Assembly: GCF_035942955.1 (NCBI RefSeq)
Contig: NZ_DASZCQ010000204.1
Span: forward strand, 1-64,000
DNA length: 64,000 nucleotides
Reading direction: 5' to 3'
Source: DASYTH01 sp035942955
GTDB lineage: Bacteria > Actinomycetota > Actinomycetes > Mycobacteriales > Pseudonocardiaceae
Under the pieces are notes generated by a model. The model saw nothing but the letters and a program-made list of their open reading frames with translations. It did no database searches and had not been told where the DNA came from. Positions within the stretch are counted from its first letter, which is position 1. Every line of letters begins with the position of its first letter. Below are positions 43,958 to 52,641 of the stretch, in pieces. A program made the translations under genes and the position numbers.

Positions 43958-45832
43958 ATGCGCCGCCTGCTCGCGCTCCTGTCCGCTTCCGTGATCGCAC
44001 TGTCGGTCACCGTGCCCGTCGCGGCCGCGGCCGGCCCGGTGGATGACCGGCCGACGCCGCCGCCGTGGCTGGTGATCCAGGACGGGGTGAGCCAGCCCCA
44101 GTTCTCGCTGGCCGACGCGATCGAGGAGACCGTGTTCGTCGAGACGGTGGTCGACTCGGACCTCGACGGCAAGCGCGACCGGGTGCGGCTGCGGCTGTCC
44201 CGGCCGGGCGAGACCAGGACCCAGGGCATCAAGGTGCCGGTGATCTTCGAGCACAGCCCGTACCGGTTCGGCACCGACGGCGCGCCCAACCACAACGTGG
44301 ACTTCGACGTGCTGCCGCAGGAGTTCATCCAGCCGCAAGCACAGCCGGAGTTGAGCATCCAGGCCGCGCAGCCTCGGCCGCTGCCCGACCTACCGGGAGG
44401 GCTGGACAACTTCTGGGTGCCGCGCGGCTACGCGGTGGTGCTCGGCGAGAGCATCGGCACGGCGTTCTCCGACGGCTGCCCGACCATCGGCGACATGAAG
44501 GAGACGCTGGGCACCAAGGCGATCATCGACTGGCTCAACGGCCGCGCCAAGGGATGGAACGAGCAGGGGCAGCCGGTCGCCGCGGACTGGACCACCGGCG
44601 ACGTCGGCATGATCGGCACGTCGTACAACGGGACCCTGCCGAACATGGTGGCCACCACCGGGGTCGAGGGCCTGCGCACGATCGTTCCGGTGTCGGCGAT
44701 CGCCAGCTGGTACGACTACTACCGGGCCAACGGCCTGGTCCGCGCGCCGCACTCGGCCCAGTCGGGCGTGGGCCTCAACGAGTTCCAGGGTGAGGACCTC
44801 GACGTGCTGGCGATCTTCACCCAGGGCGAGTCGCGGTTCGCCAAGTGCGCGCACATCACCGAGCAGCTGCTGCAGTTCCAGGACCGGATCACCGGCGACT
44901 ACAGCCCGTACTGGCACGAGCGGGACTACCTGCACCGCGCCGGCGGCGTCGAGGCCAGCGTGTTCGTGGTGCACGGGCTCGAGGACTACAACGTCATGAC
45001 CAAGGCGTTCGCGTCCTGGTGGGACCGGCTGACCCGGCTCAACGTGCCGCGCAAGATCTGGCTGCACAAGGACGGGCACGGCGGCCCGCGCGCGCCCAGT
45101 GACTACCAGCGCACGCTCAACCGCTGGTTCGACCACTGGCTGTTCGGGGTGGACAACGGGATCATGAACGATCCCCGGGCCGACGTGCAGCGGCCGGACG
45201 GCACCTACCAGAAGTTCGCCGACTGGCCGGTCCCCGGCACCCGCGACGCCACCCTGTTCCTGTCGGCCACCAACGCCACCGAGCCGGGCGGGCTCGGCAC
45301 CGAGCCGCAGCTCACCGGACCAAGGCCGCGGCAGAGCTTCGTCGACCGCGGGCGCGAGCTCGACACCGACGTCGACCTGCTGCCCAACCCGGACACGGCC
45401 AACCCGAACCGGCTGGTCTACGTGTCCCCGCCGCTGGCAAGGACCGCGCAGCTGAGCGGCACGCCGACCGTGTCGCTGCGCGCGTCGGTGGACAACCGGT
45501 ACGCGGCGAACCTGACCGCCGTGCTGGTCGACTACGGACCCGTCGGCAGCGCCGACCCGCCGGTCATGGTGACCCGCGGCTGGATGGACGTGCAGAACCG
45601 CCGGGAGCTGGACCGCAGCCGGCCGATCCAGCAGGGTCAGGAGTACACCTTCGACTTCGACCTGCAGGCCGACGACTACGTCTTCCCGGCCGGGCACCGG
45701 ATCGGTCTCGTGGTCGTGTCCACCGACATGCACTACACGCTGCGCCCGCTGCCCGGCACCGAGCTGACCGTCTTCCCGGCCCGCAGCGAGGTCACGCTGC
45801 CGATCGTGGGAGGTACGACGGGCCTGTTCTGA
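43958..45832 (+). CDS. Secreted X-Pro dipeptidyl-peptidase (PepX/CocE, S15)
   Basis: 624 aa. Signal peptide RRLLALLSASVIALSVTVPV ends near AAAAGP. The alpha/beta-hydrolase core has the nucleophile in GMIGTSYNGTLP (G-x-S-Y-x-G), acid in VHGLEDYNV and histidine in HKDGHGGPRAP; the C-terminal jelly-roll domain is present. It removes X-Pro dipeptides from peptides outside the cell or acts as an esterase. ATG at 43958 is chosen since GGAGG precedes it by 5 bases; a TTG at 43931 is less likely. Confidence 0.92.
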   Translation: MRRLLALLSASVIALSVTVPVAAAAGPVDDRPTPPPWLVIQDGVSQPQFSLADAIEETVFVETVVDSDLDGKRDRVRLRLSRPGETRTQGIKVPVIFEHSPYRFGTDGAPNHNVDFDVLPQEFIQPQAQPELSIQAAQPRPLPDLPGGLDNFWVPRGYAVVLGESIGTAFSDGCPTIGDMKETLGTKAIIDWLNGRAKGWNEQGQPVAADWTTGDVGMIGTSYNGTLPNMVATTGVEGLRTIVPVSAIASWYDYYRANGLVRAPHSAQSGVGLNEFQGEDLDVLAIFTQGESRFAKCAHITEQLLQFQDRITGDYSPYWHERDYLHRAGGVEASVFVVHGLEDYNVMTKAFASWWDRLTRLNVPRKIWLHKDGHGGPRAPSDYQRTLNRWFDHWLFGVDNGIMNDPRADVQRPDGTYQKFADWPVPGTRDATLFLSATNATEPGGLGTEPQLTGPRPRQSFVDRGRELDTDVDLLPNPDTANPNRLVYVSPPLARTAQLSGTPTVSLRASVDNRYAANLTAVLVDYGPVGSADPPVMVTRGWMDVQNRRELDRSRPIQQGQEYTFDFDLQADDYVFPAGHRIGLVVVSTDMHYTLRPLPGTELTVFPARSEVTLPIVGGTTGLF

Positions 45833-45886
45833 CCGGAGGGCCGCGCCGGTTGGTGTATTGGCGCCGTGCCAGTAGGCTGCGGGCCC

Positions 45887-46723
45887 ATGCTGGTTCGGCG
45901 CCGCACCACCGCGTTGTTGTCCGCCTTGGCCGTGCTGCTGGCGGGGCTGGCGGTCCCGGCCGCGGCGGACGTCCGGCGCACCCCGGCGGACTGTGCCGCC
46001 GCGCTGGACTGCACCGCGGCCGACATCGATCTGATGACGATGGCCGAGCGGCTGGAGCTCGTGCGCGGCATGCAGGCCGGGCCGGCGGCGGCGCTCGGCG
46101 CGACCGACCGGTGGCGCAACATCGAGGGCGTGATCACGTTCTTCCGTGATCATTCGCTCGGGCCGTCCGGCAGCTGGGTGTCCTATGTGGACGCCGGGAT
46201 CGTCGAGGGGATCGAGCGTGGGATCGCGATCGCGTTGGGATGGTCGTCCGACACGTTCGGCAATCCGGGATCGGCGCTCTGGGCCAGCTACCTGACCAGG
46301 CTCAGCACCGGGGCGCTTGGCACCCGGTCGGCGCACGACCGGGCGTGGAGCGAGGCCGAGCAGGCCTCCACCGAGCACGGCGACGCGCTGGCCGCCGCGC
46401 ACGGTCAGCACGCCACGCCAGTGGAGTGGCGCTTCTACCAGTTCTCCGAGGTGTACCGGTGGGCGCTGCGCAACCGGCCGGTGGTGCTCGACCTGCTCGC
46501 GGTGTACGGCCCGCTGATCCACCCGGCGCTTGCCCGGCTGCGGGTGCCGTTCTACGACTGGTTCACCGACGTGAGCCGGTCGGCGCCGTCCTACAAGGGC
46601 TGCGAGATGGCCTACGGGTTCGCCCAGCTGCACCCGATCGCCGGCGTCGTCGGCGTGGCCGGGCTGTTCCTGGCGTACGTCGCCGAGCTGTTCGACGAGT
46701 ACCTGGTGGACACCTCCGATTAG
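45887..46723 (+). CDS. Secreted protein of unknown function
   Basis: 278 aa. A signal peptide (RRRTTALLSALAVLLAGLAV, cleaved near PAAADV) precedes a helical, cysteine-poor domain with DCAAALDCTAADIDLMT and a hydrophobic C-terminal helix GVVGVAGLFLAYVAELFDEY. No family recognised. It starts 54 bases after the X-Pro peptidase and ends 10 bases before tmsA, so it may be transcribed with the branched-fatty-acid genes. ATG at 45887 is preferred; GTG at 45866 is an alternative. Confidence 0.7.
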   Translation: MLVRRRTTALLSALAVLLAGLAVPAAADVRRTPADCAAALDCTAADIDLMTMAERLELVRGMQAGPAAALGATDRWRNIEGVITFFRDHSLGPSGSWVSYVDAGIVEGIERGIAIALGWSSDTFGNPGSALWASYLTRLSTGALGTRSAHDRAWSEAEQASTEHGDALAAAHGQHATPVEWRFYQFSEVYRWALRNRPVVLDLLAVYGPLIHPALARLRVPFYDWFTDVSRSAPSYKGCEMAYGFAQLHPIAGVVGVAGLFLAYVAELFDEYLVDTSD

Positions 46724-46733
46724 CATCGGAGGA

Positions 46734-48098
46734 ATGAGCACCCAGGTGTGGCACGACCGGGCGGTGGACCGGTTGCGGGAACAGCTGGCCGCGCTGCCGG
46801 AGGGCGCGCCGATCCGGCTGGCCAAGCCCACCTCGAACCTGTTCCGGTTCCGCGAGCCGCCGACGGGTCAGGCGCTGGACGTCTCGGCGTTCGGCGACGT
46901 GCTGTACGTCGACCCGCTGACCCGCACCGCCGACGTCGGCGGGATGACCACCTACGAGCGGCTGGTCGACGCCACGCTGCCGTACGGGCTGATGCCGCTG
47001 GTCGTGCCGCAGCTCAAGACGATCACGCTGGGTGGCGCGGTGGCCGGGCTGGGCATCGAGTCGTCCTCGTTCCGCAACGGCATGCCGCACGAGTCCGTGC
47101 AGGAGATGGAGATCCTCACCGGCGCCGGCGACGTGGTGCTGGCCCGGCCGGACAACGAGCACCGCGACCTGTTCCACGGCTTCCCCAACTCCTACGGCAC
47201 GCTCGGCTACACCCTGCGACTGCGCATCGAGCTCGAGCCGGTGCAACCGACCGTGGCGCTGCGGCACGTCCGCTTCGCCGACACCGCCGCGTGCGCCGTC
47301 GCGATCGAACGGATCTGCGCGGAGCGCTCCTACGAGGGCCGGACCGTCGACTTCATCGACGGCACGGTGTTCTCCGGCGACGAGTTGTACCTCACGCTCG
47401 GCGCGTTCGCCGGCGGGGCGTCCGGCCTTTCCGACTACACCGGACGCGACATCTACTACAAGTCCATCCGCGAGCGCGCCACCGACCGTCTGTCCACACG
47501 CGACTACCTGTGGCGGTGGGACACCGACTGGTTCTGGTGCTCCAAGGCGCTCGGGGCGCAGCACCCGGTGATCCGCCGGCTGTGGCCCAAGCGGTACCTG
47601 CGGTCCGACGTGTACCGCAAGCTGGTCGCGCTGGACCGCCGGCACCGGCTGTCCGACCGGATCGGGCGGCTGCGCAACGACCCGGCCCGCGAGGCGGTCA
47701 TCCAGGACGTGGAGATCCCGGTGGACCGGCTCGCCGAGTTCATGGACTTCTTCCACGCCGACATCGGGATCAGCCCGGTGTGGCTGTGCCCGGTGCGGCT
47801 GCGGACCGACACGACCTGGCCGCTGTACCCGATGGACCCGGCGACGCTGTACGTCAACGTCGGCTTCTGGGCCACGGTGGCGCTCGATCCCGACGAGCCG
47901 GACGGCACGCACAACCGGCTGATCGAGCGCAAGGTCGCCGAGCTCGGCGGGCACAAGTCGCTGTATTCCACCTCATACTTCGGCGAGGACGAGTTCTGGG
48001 CGCTGTACAACGGAACGCGGTACCGGACGCTGAAGGACGCCTACGACCCGCGCGGTCGGCTGCCCGACCTGTACGACAAGTGCGTGCGAAACCGGTGA
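46734..48098 (+). CDS. tmsA: FAD-dependent reductase of 10-methyl fatty acid synthesis
   Basis: 454 aa. FAD-binding type 4 domain (TADVGGMTTYERLVDATLPY; LGGAVAGLGIESSSFRNGM) plus a C-terminal domain seen in DHCR24-like oxidoreductases. In actinomycetes this protein (TmsA, also BfaA) reduces the 10-methylene group made by the neighbouring methyltransferase to a 10-methyl group, giving tuberculostearic-type phospholipid acyl chains. The pair tmsA-tmsB separated by 15 bases supports this call; known only by family and context here. Confidence 0.85.
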   Translation: MSTQVWHDRAVDRLREQLAALPEGAPIRLAKPTSNLFRFREPPTGQALDVSAFGDVLYVDPLTRTADVGGMTTYERLVDATLPYGLMPLVVPQLKTITLGGAVAGLGIESSSFRNGMPHESVQEMEILTGAGDVVLARPDNEHRDLFHGFPNSYGTLGYTLRLRIELEPVQPTVALRHVRFADTAACAVAIERICAERSYEGRTVDFIDGTVFSGDELYLTLGAFAGGASGLSDYTGRDIYYKSIRERATDRLSTRDYLWRWDTDWFWCSKALGAQHPVIRRLWPKRYLRSDVYRKLVALDRRHRLSDRIGRLRNDPAREAVIQDVEIPVDRLAEFMDFFHADIGISPVWLCPVRLRTDTTWPLYPMDPATLYVNVGFWATVALDPDEPDGTHNRLIERKVAELGGHKSLYSTSYFGEDEFWALYNGTRYRTLKDAYDPRGRLPDLYDKCVRNR

Positions 48099-48113
48099 CG
48101 GAGAGGAGCGAGC

Positions 48114-49343
48114 ATGCGGCTGGCCGAGATCTTCGAGCGTGTGATGGGGCACGAGGCCCCGGTCGAGTTCCAGGCCTACGACGGTTCCCGGGCCGGAGAT
48201 CGGGACGCGCCGGTCCGGGTCGAGGTGCGCTCGCCGCTCGCGCTGTCCTACCTCGCCTCGGCGCCCGGTGAGCTCGGGCTGGCCAGGGCGTACGTCAGCG
48301 GCCACCTGGACATCGTCGGGGACATGTACACCGCGCTGGCGAGCATGGCCACCTCCACCCTGGAGGGCATCCCCGCCAAGGTGAAGGCGGAGCTGGCGTT
48401 GCGGCTGAGCTGGTCGCGGCTGTGGTGGCCGGTGCGCCGGCCGCCGGTGGAGTCGCGGCTGCGCGGCCGGCGGCACTCCAAGGCGCGCGACCAGAAGGCG
48501 ATCGCCCACCACTACGACGTGTCCAACCGGTTCTACGAATGGATCCTCGGCCCGTCGATGGCCTACACCTGCGCGGTGTACCCCACCGAGGACACCACGC
48601 TCGAGCAGGCCCAGTGGACCAAGCACGACCTGGTCGCCCGCAAGCTCGGGCTGACCGAGGGGATGCGGCTGCTCGACGTCGGCTGCGGCTGGGGCGGCAT
48701 GGTCATGCACGCCGCGCGGCACTACCGGGTGCGCGCGCTGGGCGTCACGCTGTCCCGCAAGCAGGCCGAGTGGGCGCAGAAGGCCATCGCCGAGGCGGGC
48801 CTTTCCGAGCTGGCCGAGGTGCGCCACCTCGACTACCGGGACGTCCCCGAGTCCGGCTTCGACGCGGTGAGCTCCATCGGGCTCACCGAGCACATCGGCA
48901 AGGCCAACCTGGCGTCCTACGTCCGGTTCCTGCACAGCCGGCTGCGGCCCGGCGGGCGGCTGCTCAACCACTGCATCACCCGGCCGGACAACCACGCCCC
49001 GGCGCGCACCGGCGGCTTCATCAACCGCTACGTTTTCCCCGACGGCGAGCTGGAGGGGCCGGGCACCATCGTGTCGGCGATCCACGACAACGGCTTCGAG
49101 GTGCGCCACGAGGAGAACCTGCGCGAGCACTACGCGCTCACCCTGGCCGCATGGTGCGCCAACCTCGACGCCCACTGGGACGAAGCGGTACGCGAGGTCG
49201 GCGAGGGCCGGGCCCGAGTGTGGCGGCTGTACATGGCAGCGTCGCGGCTGGGCTTCGAGCGCAACACCGTGCAGCTGCACCAGGTGCTCGCGGTCAAGCT
49301 GGACGGCACCCGCTCGGGAATGCCGCTGCGCCCGGACTGGTAG
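48114..49343 (+). CDS. tmsB: SAM-dependent fatty acyl-phospholipid methyltransferase
   Basis: 409 aa, cyclopropane-synthase-like (CFA/Mycolic_acid_synth) fold. SAM site LLDVGCGWGGMVMHAARHY, substrate region HHYDVSNRFYEWILGPSMAY, then TCAVYP, and GLTEHIGKANLASYVRF with the bicarbonate-binding glutamate. With TmsA it converts oleoyl chains of phospholipids to 10-methylstearoyl. GGAGAGGAGCG precedes the ATG. It is the last gene of the unit; the opposite-strand methyltransferase follows 82 bases on. Confidence 0.88.
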   Translation: MRLAEIFERVMGHEAPVEFQAYDGSRAGDRDAPVRVEVRSPLALSYLASAPGELGLARAYVSGHLDIVGDMYTALASMATSTLEGIPAKVKAELALRLSWSRLWWPVRRPPVESRLRGRRHSKARDQKAIAHHYDVSNRFYEWILGPSMAYTCAVYPTEDTTLEQAQWTKHDLVARKLGLTEGMRLLDVGCGWGGMVMHAARHYRVRALGVTLSRKQAEWAQKAIAEAGLSELAEVRHLDYRDVPESGFDAVSSIGLTEHIGKANLASYVRFLHSRLRPGGRLLNHCITRPDNHAPARTGGFINRYVFPDGELEGPGTIVSAIHDNGFEVRHEENLREHYALTLAAWCANLDAHWDEAVREVGEGRARVWRLYMAASRLGFERNTVQLHQVLAVKLDGTRSGMPLRPDW

Positions 49344-49425
49344 GAGCGGCAGCCCGCGACGCGGCCCAACCCCAACGAAACCGCCCGGCCCACCCTCCCG
49401 GCGGGGCGCACCCCGGCCCCCGGAG

Positions 49426-50247
49426 CTAGGGTTTGCGGCCGACTCCGGCCAGGACCAGCGAGCGCTCCGGGTGGTCGTGGGCGTCCTCGGGGTTGTCGGG
49501 TCGCCACTGCGGGGTCCAGACCAGGCCGGGCTCGACCAGCTCGGTGCCGGCCATCAGGCTGAGGATCTCCTGCCGGCCGCGGTCCACCCCGGGGGTCGTG
49601 GTGCGCTCGTATCCCGCCGCGGCCTCCCGCGGCGGGCGGTCGCGCCCGTGGCTGGTGCCGTGGGAGAGCACCAGGTAGCTGCCCGACGCCATGGCGTCCA
49701 GGTAGCGGGCGATCGCCGCGCGGGGGCCGGCGCTGTCCGGGACGAAGTGCAGCACCGACACGATCAACAGTGCCATCGGCTCGTCGAAGTTCAGCAGCCG
49801 GCGCGTCGACTCGGAGTTGAGGATCGTGTCCGGGTCGCACAGGTCGGCCTGGACGATCGCGGCGTTCTCGTTGCCCTCCAGGATCAGCTCGCTGTGCGCG
49901 ACCGCGACCGGCTCGTTGTCGACGTAGACGATCCGGGACTCCGGCGCCATCTCCTGGGCGATCTCGTGCACGTTGCCGACCGTCGGGATGCCCGATCCGA
50001 GGTCGAGGAACTGCCGGATGCCGGCGTTGACGCAGAACCGGACGGCCCTGCGCAGGAACGCCCGGTTGCGCCGGGCGGCCAGCTCGGCGTCCGGCATCAG
50101 CGCCAGGAACTTCTGGGCGAAGTCCCGGTCGTGCTCGAAGTTGCACGCACCACCGAGGTAGTAGTCGTAGATCCGGGCGGCGTTCGGCCGCTCCAGGTCG
50201 ATGTTCTGGGGTGCCCAGGAGGGTCGCTCGGCCGGCATAGCCCCCAT
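49426..50247 (-). CDS. DUF574-family SAM-dependent methyltransferase
   Basis: 273 aa, Methyltransf_19 family widespread in Streptomyces and Pseudonocardiaceae. Signature start NAARIYDYYLGGACNFEHDR, SAM-binding FLDLGSGIPTVGNVHEIAQ and VYVDNEPVAVAHSELI. Many paralogues occur per genome and most have no known substrate. Start ATG at 50247, alternative at 50238. It converges on tmsB and is divergent from the PhaC-like gene. Confidence 0.9.
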   Translation of the reverse strand: MGAMPAERPSWAPQNIDLERPNAARIYDYYLGGACNFEHDRDFAQKFLALMPDAELAARRNRAFLRRAVRFCVNAGIRQFLDLGSGIPTVGNVHEIAQEMAPESRIVYVDNEPVAVAHSELILEGNENAAIVQADLCDPDTILNSESTRRLLNFDEPMALLIVSVLHFVPDSAGPRAAIARYLDAMASGSYLVLSHGTSHGRDRPPREAAAGYERTTTPGVDRGRQEILSLMAGTELVEPGLVWTPQWRPDNPEDAHDHPERSLVLAGVGRKP

Positions 50248-50404
50248 CGTATGAGGCCTGGGAAGTCAGCCGTGCGGATGATCAGCTATCGCCCTTGGAG
50301 CGGTTGCGGCTGGCCCATCCGGTCCAACCGCGGCCCCGCGCACCGGGCGGACGCCGTTGTACCGTTGGCTGGCCCGACCCGCCGATCTTCAGTGAGGACG
50401 GCCC

Positions 50405-51469
50405 ATGACCTCGGCTCCCGAGTGGGTGTCCGCAGCCACGTCCAACGTGCTCGCCAAGGCGCTGCGCGGCGGAGTCGCCGACCTGCGACCCGTCCCGCGC
50501 ACGCTGATCGACAAGGGCCCGACCCGCTCGGTCTACCGCTTCCTCGCTCCCGGCCGCACGCTGGCCGGCGAGCCCGTCCTCCTGGTCCCGCCGCTCGCCG
50601 CGCCGGTGCTCTGCTTCGACCTGCGCCGCGGCTGCAGCCTCGCCGAGCACCTGATCGACGGCGGCCGCCTGCTGTACCTCGTCGACTACGGCACGGTCAG
50701 CTTCGCCAACCGGCGCCTCGGCCTCGAGCACTGGATCGACGAGGTCCTGCCGCGCACGGTCCGGGCGGTCAGCCGCGACGCAGGCGGGGCGCCGGTGCAC
50801 ATCGTGGCGTGGTGCCTGGGCGGCATCATGTCCCTGCTGACCCACGCCGACCAGCCGCGCCTGCCGATCGCGTCGATCGTGTCGGTCGCCGCGCCGATCG
50901 ACATGACCGCCATCCCGCTCGTCGCCCCGATCAAGCCGCTGGTCGACGTCACCAAGGGCTGGATCCTCACGCCCGCCTACCGGCTGCTCGGCGGCGCTCC
51001 CCGCGCCCTGGTCAAGCGCGCCTTCCAGCTCTCGGCCATCGACAAGCTCGTCACAAGGCCCGCCGCCATACTGTCGCATTTGGACGATCGCGATTTCCTC
51101 GCCCAGCTCGAGGCCGTGGACCGCTTCACCGACAACATGGTCGCCTACCCCGGCCGCACGTTCGGCCAGCTCTATCACCGTCTCTTCCGCGCCAACGACC
51201 TGGTCGAAGGCGAGGTCGACCTCGGCGGCCGCCGCATCTGTCTGGCCAACGTCAAGGCCCCGGTGCTCGTGATCGCCGGCGCGACCGACGCCATCGCCCC
51301 CGAACCGGCCGTGCGCAAGCTCGCCGACGTCCTCACCAACGCCGCGTCCGTCCACTTCGACGTCTGCCCCGGCGGCCACCTCGGTGTGCTCACCGGCCGC
51401 CGCGCCCGGCACACCACGTGGCCGCGCATCGACGCCTTCCTGGCCACCCACAACCCCCTCCCCGGCTGA
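50405..51469 (+). CDS. PhaC-like alpha/beta hydrolase (polyhydroxyalkanoate synthase family)
   Basis: 354 aa. The nucleophile box is VAWCLGGIM, with cysteine in place of serine (G/W-x-C-x-G-G), as in PHA synthases rather than lipases. The acid and histidine are in GATDAIAPEP and CPGGHLGVLTG. The length matches class III PhaC. No PhaE, PhaA or PhaB gene is adjacent. It may make polyhydroxyalkanoate or act as an acyl-CoA transferase/hydrolase. The stop overlaps the threonine synthase start (TGATG), so the two are co-translated. Confidence 0.78.
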   Translation: MTSAPEWVSAATSNVLAKALRGGVADLRPVPRTLIDKGPTRSVYRFLAPGRTLAGEPVLLVPPLAAPVLCFDLRRGCSLAEHLIDGGRLLYLVDYGTVSFANRRLGLEHWIDEVLPRTVRAVSRDAGGAPVHIVAWCLGGIMSLLTHADQPRLPIASIVSVAAPIDMTAIPLVAPIKPLVDVTKGWILTPAYRLLGGAPRALVKRAFQLSAIDKLVTRPAAILSHLDDRDFLAQLEAVDRFTDNMVAYPGRTFGQLYHRLFRANDLVEGEVDLGGRRICLANVKAPVLVIAGATDAIAPEPAVRKLADVLTNAASVHFDVCPGGHLGVLTGRRARHTTWPRIDAFLATHNPLPG

Positions 51470-52641
51470 TGGCGTACTCCGCGCTCGACCTGCTCCGGTG
51501 CCCGGCCTGCGGGGCGGAGCACGACGCCGATCGGGTCACCAACCTGTGCGGCTGCGGATCTCCGCTGCTGGCGGCGTACCGGCTCGACCGGATCACCGTC
51601 GCCCGCGAGGAGATCGCCGGGCGGCCGCCGACGCTGTGGCGCTATCACGAGCTGCTGCCGGTGCGCGCGCCCGAGAACGTGCTGAGCCTGGGGGAGGGCA
51701 TGACCCCGCTGGTGGCGCTGCCCCGGCTCGGCGCGGAGTACGGGGTGCCCCGGCTGCTGATGAAGGACGAGGGCCTGATCCCGACCGGCACGTTCAAGGC
51801 CCGCGGCGCGGCGGTGGGCGCCTCGCGGGCGCGGGAGCTGGGAGTGACCGGGATCGCCATGCCGACCAACGGCAACGCCGGCGCGGCGTGGGCGACCTAC
51901 GCGGCCCGCGGCGGAATGCGCAGCCTGATCGCGATGCCAACCGGCGCGCCGCTGATCACCAGGCGGGAGTGCGCCATCGCCGGCGCTGAGCTGCACATTG
52001 TGGACGGACACATCGGACAGTGCGGCCAATTGATCGCGCGGGAGCTCGAGCGGCGCCCGGGATTCCAGGACGTGTCCACGCTCAAGGAGCCGTACCGCCT
52101 TGAGGGCAAGAAAACCATGGGCCTCGAGCTGGCCGAGCAGCTCGGCTGGCGGGCGCCGGACGTCATCCTGTACCCCACCGGAGGTGGCGTCGGCCTGATC
52201 GGCATCCACAAAGCCATGCTCGAGTTGCGCGACCTCGGCTGGCTCAACGGCACCCCACCCCGGCTGGTCGCGGTGCAGTCCACCGGTTGCGCCCCAGTCG
52301 TCCGCGCCTTCGAGCAGCGCGCCACCCACGCCGAGCCCTGGCCCGACCCCCACACCGTCGCTTTCGGACTGACCGTCCCCAAACCCCTCGGCGACAGGCT
52401 GATCCTCGATGCGCTCTACGCCACCAACGGGACGGCCATCGCCGTCCCCGACGAGGAGATCCTGGCCGAGCAGTCCCGCTGCGCCCGCCTCGAGGGCGCC
52501 TTCCTCTGCCCCGAGGGCGCCGCCACCCTCGCCGCCGTCCGCCACCTGCGCACCACCGGCTGGCTCAGCGAAGACGACGAAGTCGTCGTGCTCAACACCG
52601 GCGCCGGGATCAAGTACCCCGAGGTCGGCGACGCGACCTGA
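51469..52641 (+). CDS. Threonine synthase-like PLP enzyme
   Basis: 390 aa, fold type II. N-terminal zinc-ribbon-like cysteines (RCPACGAEH, CGCG) are typical of archaeal/actinobacterial threonine synthases. The PLP lysine is in PTGTFKARGAAVG; the phosphate-binding loop is PTGGGVGLIG. It would convert O-phosphohomoserine to threonine, though related enzymes act on other phospho-amino acids. No hom or thrB in the window. Its 3' end overlaps the NACHT gene by 32 bases, tail to tail. Confidence 0.85.
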   Translation: MAYSALDLLRCPACGAEHDADRVTNLCGCGSPLLAAYRLDRITVAREEIAGRPPTLWRYHELLPVRAPENVLSLGEGMTPLVALPRLGAEYGVPRLLMKDEGLIPTGTFKARGAAVGASRARELGVTGIAMPTNGNAGAAWATYAARGGMRSLIAMPTGAPLITRRECAIAGAELHIVDGHIGQCGQLIARELERRPGFQDVSTLKEPYRLEGKKTMGLELAEQLGWRAPDVILYPTGGGVGLIGIHKAMLELRDLGWLNGTPPRLVAVQSTGCAPVVRAFEQRATHAEPWPDPHTVAFGLTVPKPLGDRLILDALYATNGTAIAVPDEEILAEQSRCARLEGAFLCPEGAATLAAVRHLRTTGWLSEDDEVVVLNTGAGIKYPEVGDAT

